A stretch of 64,000 bases of DNA from contig CAJTAL010000011.1 in assembly GCA_910574285.1 (NCBI GenBank), positions 36,075-100,074 of the forward strand, read 5' to 3'. Shown here piece after piece: positions 26,697-33,900 of the stretch. Positions within the stretch are counted from its first letter, which is position 1; the number at the start of each line of letters is the position of its first letter. The notes below the pieces were generated by a model that was not told the origin of the DNA, did not search any database, and was given only the letters and a program-made list of their open reading frames with translations. Origin of the DNA: Lachnospiraceae bacterium. Lineage in GTDB: Bacteria > Bacillota > Clostridia > Lachnospirales > Lachnospiraceae. Made by a program: the position numbers and the translations under genes.

Positions 26697-27894
26697 AAAC
26701 CTTATAAAACCGCTGAAACATCTTGTTCAGTTCTTCCTTTTTTGCAAGGCTTTGAAGCCACTCTTCCGGAATTTCTTCCGTGTAATCTTTCTTATTTCTG
26801 TCCCTTGCAGGGACAGACCAGCCTCTATTATGATAAATTCCTGCAAGCCCGCCTGCAACCGCTGCTATAGTATCTGTGTCTCCACCCAGATTCACAGCCT
26901 TCAAAACAACTTCCCTGTATGAACTCCCATGAAAAAAAGCCCACAAGGCCGCTTCCAGCGTATCTACCACATACCCTGTACTTCTGATCTCATCCTCCGG
27001 CAAACCCAGAATCTTTTTATTCAAAATTCTGTCAAAATGATTCCACTCTGACTCATAAGTCACCGAACAATATTCTCTCATAAACGCAATTGTCTCATCC
27101 AATGCTGTCTCTTTTCCGCCTGACCAGCCATTTTCCGCCAGCCTGGACGCAAATTTTACATAAAGGATACAGGCAAACACAGAACGCCTATGTCTGTGGG
27201 TCAGCGAAGAGACCTCCTCCACCAGGGAAATAAATTGTGCTCCTTTCATCTTTCGCCCGTAAAATGCAAGCGGAAGCACCCTCATCAATGAACCATTACC
27301 ATTATCCATGTCGGATACTCCGCCACATTTGACCGGCAACTCTCCGTCACACATTTTTTCAATAGCATCTCTAGTAGACATGCCAATATCAAATACTTCT
27401 CCATACGGAGTAAATGCACCGTTTCTGTAGAAATCTATAAAATTATCTGCCACCTTTTGTATTGAATATCCACGATTGATCGCATCAATCAGGCAAAGCA
27501 TCAATGAAGTATCATCTGACCAGGTTCCGGCTGGCTGGCGGTGTGTCCCATATGCCCGCATCTCCCTGACCGGATCCTTTTTCCTCTCTTCCCGAGCCGA
27601 GAATTCAACCGGGACCCCCAATGCGTCTCCCACACAAAAACCAAATAAGCCGCAATATCCCCTAAATTCCCATACATTTCCTGCTTGAATAAACTGCTCT
27701 TCATTTTTAGAAAGCCCAGCAAGGCACAATCCCTCATTCATAATATTTAATCCCTTTTTGATTCTATTTACATTTTCTTTATTCATGATTATATAATATG
27801 CATTCAGCATATGGAATTCATGCACAAAGCCTATTTCACCATCCATTCCCTTATGGAACTGGCGGACGTTGTCCGCCAGAATATGTTCACCCAT
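26620..27894 (-). CDS. ADP-ribosylglycohydrolase family protein
   Basis: DraG/ARH-type hydrolase that removes ADP-ribose from proteins or nucleic acids. The metal ligands are visible: GTWSDDTSLMLCL in the first third and NLGGDTDTIAAVAGGLAG in the last third, plus GNGSLMRVLPLAFY. About the first 50 residues are unlike other members, and an internal start near 27741 (MNEGLCLAG) is possible, though GGAGG lies ten bases before the first ATG. The last 25 residues come from another frame of the phosphatase remnant, so the natural C-terminus has been replaced. Confidence 0.88.
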   Translation of the reverse strand: MGEHILADNVRQFHKGMDGEIGFVHEFHMLNAYYIIMNKENVNRIKKGLNIMNEGLCLAGLSKNEEQFIQAGNVWEFRGYCGLFGFCVGDALGVPVEFSAREERKKDPVREMRAYGTHRQPAGTWSDDTSLMLCLIDAINRGYSIQKVADNFIDFYRNGAFTPYGEVFDIGMSTRDAIEKMCDGELPVKCGGVSDMDNGNGSLMRVLPLAFYGRKMKGAQFISLVEEVSSLTHRHRRSVFACILYVKFASRLAENGWSGGKETALDETIAFMREYCSVTYESEWNHFDRILNKKILGLPEDEIRSTGYVVDTLEAALWAFFHGSSYREVVLKAVNLGGDTDTIAAVAGGLAGIYHNRGWSVPARDRNKKDYTEEIPEEWLQSLAKKEELNKMFQRFYKVCDMSAWKRFSAGSRRTWRLSPRKGY

Positions 27895-27896
27895 CT

Positions 27897-28544
27897 TTAA
27901 AGCACCTCCGCAAATACTTCCGCATTTTTCAGCAATACGCGGCTCTTATTATAATCCCGCCTTATCTGCGCTCTTATTTTGGAAATCTGTTTTATATACT
28001 TTTTTACCGTCTCCTGGCTCGCCTCACACACATAGAGCGAACAGTTGTCTCCCGACATCTTCTTCGGCAAATGTCTGGCCGCCTCAGAACAACTCCCCAT
28101 ACAAGTCACCATCTGGCACATATAATAGTATTTTTCTTCCGTCACCGTATAGCGCCTGCCCAGATTATAGATTCCAGCCATATAAAAAAATAATTCTTCA
28201 TCCTCCGTAATCAGTTGATTCTTATAATGGTCGGGTTTTTCTTCCATATATACGGCCTTCCGATCATCTTCTCCATTCAGCCACTTGTCAATCGCCCTCC
28301 ACTGTTCTTCTGCTGCTTGTCTGCGTTCGAAAATCCTCTGTTTCATATCCGGTTCATTTTCATACTTTTTGAGCTTACGGTCGAGATAGAATATCTTATT
28401 CTCCAGCCGTCTTTCATTCTCCTCCATCTTTTCTACGATTCGAACCCCGAATTTCTGTTGAAAATACTCAAGCGCTTCTTCCCTGTTATGAAATGTTTCC
28501 CTTGTTACAACTTCTTTCTTCACTGCAGCACATAAATAATTCAT
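27897..28544 (-). CDS. hypothetical protein
   Basis: About 215 residues, not recognised. A helical charged region (EKMEENERRLENKIFYLDRK) is followed by a C-terminal part with several cysteines (YMCQMVTCMGSCSEAARHL) and a basic end. Start at 28544 chosen because GGAGG lies ten bases upstream; two earlier Mets are too close to or before it. Its last codons contain the ribosome binding site of the ADP-ribosylglycohydrolase gene two bases downstream, so the two are coupled. Confidence 0.6.
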   Translation of the reverse strand: MNYLCAAVKKEVVTRETFHNREEALEYFQQKFGVRIVEKMEENERRLENKIFYLDRKLKKYENEPDMKQRIFERRQAAEEQWRAIDKWLNGEDDRKAVYMEEKPDHYKNQLITEDEELFFYMAGIYNLGRRYTVTEEKYYYMCQMVTCMGSCSEAARHLPKKMSGDNCSLYVCEASQETVKKYIKQISKIRAQIRRDYNKSRVLLKNAEVFAEVL

Positions 28545-28772
28545 AATCGGCATTCCTCCATCATATACCATATCATACAATTCCAAATATGTACGACACT
28601 ATTTTGACGATGTACCTGCTGTATTTGGATATATTTTCTACAAATATTATGATATGTCTGCCATACAGTTGTCATCTATCATATCCTGCCTGTGTTATAA
28701 CACTCTTAATCCTTACAATATGGAAAATGTTCCGGTATATATGATCATCTAATAAAGACGGAGGAAATCGAA

Positions 28773-29066
28773 ATGAAAAAAATTTTATACGACGTAAGAC
28801 AAGATGCAATTAAAAAATTAAAAACTGCAAAAGATGAGGATTCCTGTCGGCTGATTGACGCGGCTTTATACATCAATGCACTTTCAAAACTCATCAGAAA
28901 AGAAGGGCTTCCGGGTTTGGAATTATTCATAGAGGATCTGCCTGAGCTGCTACAATTACCCATCGAATTGATCGTAGATGCTTATTCACCCAAAAAGGTT
29001 GTCGAATTCGCGACAAATGACTATTGGACCAGAGATCCTCAAGGAATTCAGGCTATCGCTGCCTGA
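28773..29066 (+). CDS. hypothetical protein, possibly C-terminally truncated
   Basis: A 97-residue helical protein with a strong GGAGG ribosome binding site. The middle (IRKEGLPGLELFIEDLPELL) and LIVDAYSPKKVVEFATNDYW look like the start of a larger family in Lachnospiraceae whose members usually continue past this point, but I cannot name it. Its stop overlaps the end of the convergent gene at 29053 by 14 bases. Confidence 0.6.
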   Translation: MKKILYDVRQDAIKKLKTAKDEDSCRLIDAALYINALSKLIRKEGLPGLELFIEDLPELLQLPIELIVDAYSPKKVVEFATNDYWTRDPQGIQAIAA

Positions 29067-29400
29067 TATCACCTGCCGCTTGTTTCGGTGCAGGAAATAT
29101 CGTGGGAATTCCCGGTTCTTTGCATCCCTGATAAAAAATTTCCGTCTGAAATAAACAGTTTTCTTTCGATTCATCCTGACGGCTTCGGCGATACAGAATA
29201 TCCAAATCTTTCATTCTGTCTGATATAGTTTTTTCTTTTGATTCATCATATAATTCTCTTAATCCTTCCAATTTTTCATCCAGCGTCCTATGCGGTGCGG
29301 AACAGATATAATCCATCTGCTCTTCCAGACTAAACAAAACATTTTGAGCATGCCATGCCGCAATATCTTTTAAATATATCCATCTGTTGAAATCAATCAT
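29053..29400 (-). CDS. hypothetical protein
   Basis: A 115-residue protein with AAGGAG nine bases before the ATG. It contains FSLEEQMDYICSAPHRTLDE and KLEGLRELYDESKE, likely helical. Not recognised. The C-terminal 30 residues are Pro-rich and overlap the convergent gene, so that end may be altered by recombination. It follows the nuclease-like gene by 20 bases and may be in its operon. Confidence 0.5.
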   Translation of the reverse strand: MIDFNRWIYLKDIAAWHAQNVLFSLEEQMDYICSAPHRTLDEKLEGLRELYDESKEKTISDRMKDLDILYRRSRQDESKENCLFQTEIFYQGCKEPGIPTIFPAPKQAAGDIRQR

Positions 29401-29420
29401 AAAACATACTCCTTTTCATA

Positions 29421-30161
29421 CTATACCTTCTTCGCACACTCTGCCAAAATGCCGCTAACTTCTTCCCACAATTGCAACCTTTGTTCATTTTCTAGTTTCT
29501 TTTGGAATGCCTTATATTTTTTATCAGCAATACCTTCTTTCCAGTAATATTCCAATATCAACCGCTTTTCCTCTTCCGGAATATTCTCTTTGAGTTTTTT
29601 ACCGTCAGTTAGTGAGATATACAAATAATCTAACTGAAGATTCTTTAAAATACCATCTTCACTCTGCATCATCGACATATTATCTTCAAATTTGAATTTA
29701 TCACAAGCATATTGGTACTTTTTATGATCCAGTGTATTTTGCCCCTTTAATCCCATAATTCTGTTATAAAAATCAATCAAATCCTGTACGTTTGTATTTA
29801 CTGCTGCTTTCGTCCGCTCCAGTTGGTTTTTATCAAAGCTGTCATCTGTAGTTTTTAGCTCGACAAGCACCAGCTTCTCCCAATCGACACTAACCAGGTA
29901 ATCCACCTTTGCATTCCGATTGTTTTCTTCATTTGTCTGTATGGGAAATTCTTTCATCAGAAGCGTTACCTGATGTTCTCCCTGCATATCTCCCCAATAA
30001 TGACTCCCAATCAAATCCTCAACAAACTCAGAAATCAGCATATCAATGATAACTTCTGCCTTCACGCCTGGTGTAAAATAATCACTGACTGTCCAATCCT
30101 TTACCAGCTTATAAAATTTTTCATATCTTGTATATTCACTGCTTTGATTTTCTCTACTCAT
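29421..30161 (-). CDS. hypothetical protein with PD-(D/E)XK-like core
   Basis: About 246 residues, no named family. GEHQVTLLMKEFPI is followed by KVDYLVSVDWEKLVLVELKT, a D-x(n)-E-x-K arrangement as in PD-(D/E)XK nucleases, so nuclease activity is possible. The C-terminal part is rich in Lys and Glu. Start at ATG 30161 with AAGGAG nine bases upstream; a TTG at 30182 overlaps the preceding gene. It lies 17 bases after the RNase J-like gene and is probably cotranscribed with it. Confidence 0.65.
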   Translation of the reverse strand: MSRENQSSEYTRYEKFYKLVKDWTVSDYFTPGVKAEVIIDMLISEFVEDLIGSHYWGDMQGEHQVTLLMKEFPIQTNEENNRNAKVDYLVSVDWEKLVLVELKTTDDSFDKNQLERTKAAVNTNVQDLIDFYNRIMGLKGQNTLDHKKYQYACDKFKFEDNMSMMQSEDGILKNLQLDYLYISLTDGKKLKENIPEEEKRLILEYYWKEGIADKKYKAFQKKLENEQRLQLWEEVSGILAECAKKV

Positions 30162-30178
30162 TTTTCTCTGCTCCTTCC

Positions 30179-31474
30179 TCAAAAAACATATCCTTCCTTA
30201 TCCTGCAGTACCTTTATTCTGTCCCGATACGGCGCAAATGCAGGTATTTCACCAAAAGCATCTGCACACTCCGTATGCATTGGGATAATCGTTGTCGGAT
30301 TTGTCAGACGTATCAGCTTTTCAAGCGTCTTTACATATGCATGTCCGCTGGTATGCAAGATTTTCATTCTATGACTACCGATAAATTCATGAATTTTAGG
30401 ATTGGCATGTTTTTCCTTCAGATACCCGGCCCATTTGGAATAAATCACAAGGGGATCTGTCATATATTTTTTCATGATTGCTTTAAAAACCGGTTTGTTT
30501 TCCCGTACAAGCATCGTGAATCCTTTATTTTTTAGAATAGAAAAATCTGCCCTACAGCAGTTCTGCTTTGCGCCAAGTCCTTCCATATCTCCAACAATGC
30601 AGAGCATTCTCGGTTTCCCATGAATCAATTCCGGCTGGTATTTCCTATAATATTTTCCTTTACCTTCCATAGCCGCTAATATCAGCTTCGCCTGATATGC
30701 GTCACATACAAAACCCATTCCCCACGGAAGTGCATGGTAAAACTCCATAATGCTGTCAAAGTTAGTGGAAGATACCAAAATAACAGATTCTTTATTTGTA
30801 CGAAACAACTTCCTTGCACATTTCTTCAAATCATCTTCTGTCTGAATGGAATTTTCCCTTGCTTCATCTATACGGGAGAGCATCGTCCCCTCTGTAATCA
30901 GAATGTCCACTTCTCCAATATATTCCTGCACCATTCTTTCGAGTATATCATGTTTCCCTGCAATGCCATGTTCCCTGAAATCTCCGGTAAACAAAATTTT
31001 CTTTCCACCGGTTTCAATCAAAAACAAATAGGAATCCAACGCCGAATGATCCACAAAGAATGGCGTAATTCTTATATCGCCAAACATCATTTTGTGAGCA
31101 GGAGTATAACAATTCATGCCTTGTATACGCGGCAGTCCTTTCCCCAGCCCATCAGGAAGATAATCAAGCCTTTCGGTAAGGATTTCCAAAATTTCCTTTG
31201 CAACAGCACCTATGTAAAGCGGGATATCTTGTGGAATTTTCTTGTACAATCCTATATGGTCGCCGTGATAATGTGTAAATAATACAGCTTCGCACGGTCT
31301 GCCATCAAAAACCGTTTCCGCAAGTTCTTCATCCGTCATAACATCTTCATTGTCAGGCAAGTTTGCGCCAAAATCAATCACAATGCGATGATTTCCTGTA
31401 CTGATTTCCGTTGCGCAACCGCCAATCTGGTGACTGCCACGGTAAATACATATTTCATTTTGCATTGAATTCAT
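30179..31474 (-). CDS. RNase J-like metallo-beta-lactamase fold hydrolase
   Basis: A 431-residue MBL-fold protein related to RNase J and beta-CASP nucleases. Zinc ligands: HYHGDHIG (motif 2, residues about 68-75), FFVDHSA, LFTGDFREHG and the C-terminal LHTSGHAYVKTL and IIPMHTE. It starts with a typical GSHQIGGCATEIS strand. Shorter than housekeeping RNase J (about 555 residues) because the C-terminal domain is absent. AGGAGG precedes the ATG. Preceded by a 30-codon small ORF and followed by the PD-(D/E)XK-like gene, in what looks like one unit. Confidence 0.87.
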   Translation of the reverse strand: MNSMQNEICIYRGSHQIGGCATEISTGNHRIVIDFGANLPDNEDVMTDEELAETVFDGRPCEAVLFTHYHGDHIGLYKKIPQDIPLYIGAVAKEILEILTERLDYLPDGLGKGLPRIQGMNCYTPAHKMMFGDIRITPFFVDHSALDSYLFLIETGGKKILFTGDFREHGIAGKHDILERMVQEYIGEVDILITEGTMLSRIDEARENSIQTEDDLKKCARKLFRTNKESVILVSSTNFDSIMEFYHALPWGMGFVCDAYQAKLILAAMEGKGKYYRKYQPELIHGKPRMLCIVGDMEGLGAKQNCCRADFSILKNKGFTMLVRENKPVFKAIMKKYMTDPLVIYSKWAGYLKEKHANPKIHEFIGSHRMKILHTSGHAYVKTLEKLIRLTNPTTIIPMHTECADAFGEIPAFAPYRDRIKVLQDKEGYVF

Positions 31475-31517
31475 CAGATTTTCCCTCCTAATGTTATACC
31501 TTTAATTTTGTATCGTT

Positions 31518-31610
31518 TCACTGGTCACGCCACTCATGGAGGGCGTAATAATTTGAACCGTTCCAGTATGCATAGGCTGCACATGCTTTCCGCTTGAATT
31601 GTATAGCCAT
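31518..31610 (-). CDS. 30-residue small protein
   Basis: A short frame with a very strong ribosome binding site (AAGGAGATAAATC before ATG). It starts MAIQFKRKACAAYAYWNG and ends ALHEWRDQ: basic start, one Cys, six aromatic residues. It lies 43 bases before the RNase J-like gene and 45 bases after the integrase remnant, same strand. It could be a leader, a toxin-like peptide or the remnant of a longer protein. Confidence 0.45.
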   Translation of the reverse strand: MAIQFKRKACAAYAYWNGSNYYALHEWRDQ

Positions 31611-31655
31611 GATTTATCTCCTTTTTACCACTTGAAATGAGTAAAGCTACCTTGT

Positions 31656-32240
31656 CTATTTTATCATTGTAACATATACATTTTTATTATAAGGACATAA
31701 GTGTGTCGCTCCCGATTCAAGGTTTCTCTCCTGCCCTCTTTCCAGATTGATGTTGGTCAGATATTCTTCTATATGCAGCCGCTCCACACTGCCCAGGCTC
31801 TTAATTTCCGGATACCTCTCTTTAAGAAATTCTGAAAAATGTCTTACCGCACGTATCTCTCCCTGGAGCGAGCCTACAGATAAATATTTAATCCTGATAT
31901 AAGACACCCGTTTCACCTCTTCCCTGATCGTCTCCTGTCCGATTCCTGTAAAACTTATCGTCTTTACCATCTGTATCGGATTCTGCCTGACCTCAAATCC
32001 CAGATTTTCCAGATTCCATATGTCTTTTTCCCACTCCGACCGTTTATCCTCCGGCTCTAAGAAATAGAGCAAGAGACGCAAGTACTTTACCGTTCCTGCC
32101 TCCTCCTTTCATAAACCTGGCAACCACCTTGTAATGGATAATATCCGCATCCACGGCAACCAAGCTCAATTCTTTTCCTCGGCTCCGTATGAATGCTTCC
32201 ATTTCTTTCTGCTGCCCTTCCGTTGCTAAAAGTCCTAAAT
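31656..32240 (-). pseudogene. tyrosine recombinase (integrase) N-terminal remnant
   Basis: N-terminal part of a Lachnospiraceae-type site-specific integrase. The frame at 32081-31656 has LYFLEPEDKRSEWEKDIWNL, then NPIQMVKTISFTGI and VRHFSEFLKERYPE, the core-binding (SAM-like) region. A second frame upstream to about 32240 (TEGQQKEMEAFIRSRGKELS) supplies the missing start, so there is a frameshift near 32090. The catalytic domain with R-H-R-Y is absent. The only sign of a recombinase in the region. Confidence 0.65.
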
Positions 32241-32256
32241 TATAACCTTGTATTGT

Positions 32257-33764
32257 CTAAATTTTAAATCGATACCTGCCTTTTCCATGCCCAACAACAG
32301 GTACTATCAATTTTTCCTTTTTCATCTTTTTAATCAACTCTCCTGCTGGCGATGAAGTAATCCCGGTTATTCTCATTACATCCGCCCTGGAAAAATACAT
32401 CTCACCGCTATACTGCTCATACATTCGCAGGATCTTTTCCTTTGCAAGTGTACTAATCCCAGATTCATTTATTTTATTTTCAAACAACTGTTTTTTATTC
32501 AAAACAACCATTTTTCCATCTTCAAACAACTGTTTTTCATTTATAACAACTGCTTTTTCATTTTCAAACAACTGTTTTTGACTCCCTGCTTCTGCTCCTT
32601 CAATCGCAACATTATAATTCAGATTATAAAGCGTCACCCAAAATGAAGAGGTATCTGAATAGAATACAGGCTCTAACTCCAAGCGATAATTGACGGCTCT
32701 ACGGTAATCATCCTTAATCTTTTTAAAACCACTTCCCCTGCGTTCCATATAATTCATTCGGCTGAAAACATCTGCGATAATCAGATTCCTCCGTCTGGAA
32801 GGCACATGATCCGTATCAAGATTCTGTACAAAAGAACCGTCAAACATACCTCCAGGAGAATAGATTTCCATACGGTCATCAAAAATATCAATGTGTACTT
32901 CACTGCCCAATTCCAGATAATCTCGATGGATCAATCCATTCACAATACACTCAAAAACTGCCCGTTCCGGTATGTCCGGCATCTCAAGACGCCCATCCGG
33001 AGTCTTTTTCCAACGCTTTTTCGTATTATTTTTTACAAACTCTTCTCCGCCCTGAAGCAGTATGAGCAAACTTCCACCAAATTCCTTATCATCCAGTGCT
33101 TCCATTACTCCGGATGCTTTGTCCAAATCATTCCAACGAGTACAAAAAAGTCTGGAATGACGCATTGGCGATTCATCTGCTAATAAAGCTCCTGCATTGG
33201 TAAGCATTCCTTTCTCGCCTACCAACCCGAACGAAATAAAATCTGCCTCTTCCAATTCCTTACCGGTTCGCTGCCGATATACCGAACGAAGCTTTGTAAA
33301 GGCATAATTTTCATATGGATAATGTGAGGACAGACTGTCATAAGTACGATTGCTTCCACGCAGTACCAGACGTTTTAACTCAATCGCTCCTGCCTGCACA
33401 CTTTCTTTTCTAACATGTACAAATGCTGTCCTGCTCCCATCACCTACATAATAGTATGGTGTTCCACTCCTGACAATACTCGCAGAATAATAAACTGCTT
33501 TCCGTTCTCTTCGCGGAGTTCCAAATCCGTCTGTGGGATTGGGTCCATTCTTATCTTAATGATCTCACTGATTTTCTCGGAAATCCGCCTGGAATCTGCA
33601 AGACCAACCAACGTATCATCATCTGCTACTCCAAAGAATAAAATGCCGCCTTTGCCATTTGCAAAAGCACTGACACTTTTCAGTCAACTCTTAGGTTTCT
33701 TTTCTTCTAACATGAGTTTTTTATCATATTCGTTTGATTCACCAATATAATCTGAAATGAACAT
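32257..33764 (-). pseudogene. Schlafen/AlbA-type ATP-binding regulator, broken
   Basis: Starts at ATG 33762-33764 with AAAGGAG upstream (MFISDYIGESNEYDKKLML). An in-frame TGA lies at 33684-33686 (expected Trp), and a one-base deletion near 33450 shifts the frame, so the remaining 380-residue frame begins mid-protein. The N-terminal AlbA_2 domain (FANGKGGILFFGVADD) and the C-terminal HATPase-like domain (ECIVNGLIHRDY, IYSPGGMFDG) are recognisable. Near the end three copies of a KQLFEN unit occur. Such proteins are regulators or defence-linked in other contexts. Unlikely to be active. Confidence 0.85.
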
Positions 33765-33900
33765 AAATACTCCTTTATTCGATATTAAAGCATACTACAC
33801 CTATAGGGCTTTCCTGTAATAGTCTATTTCCAAATACATTATAACAACTAAACAGCGGCATTTCCACAGTAATTCCGATGCATGGCATTCCTTTTGCGAT

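Noticed and set aside
28430..28460. tRNA T-arm-like ATTCGAACCCC
   Set aside because: It lies within a coding sequence and no cloverleaf can be built around it.
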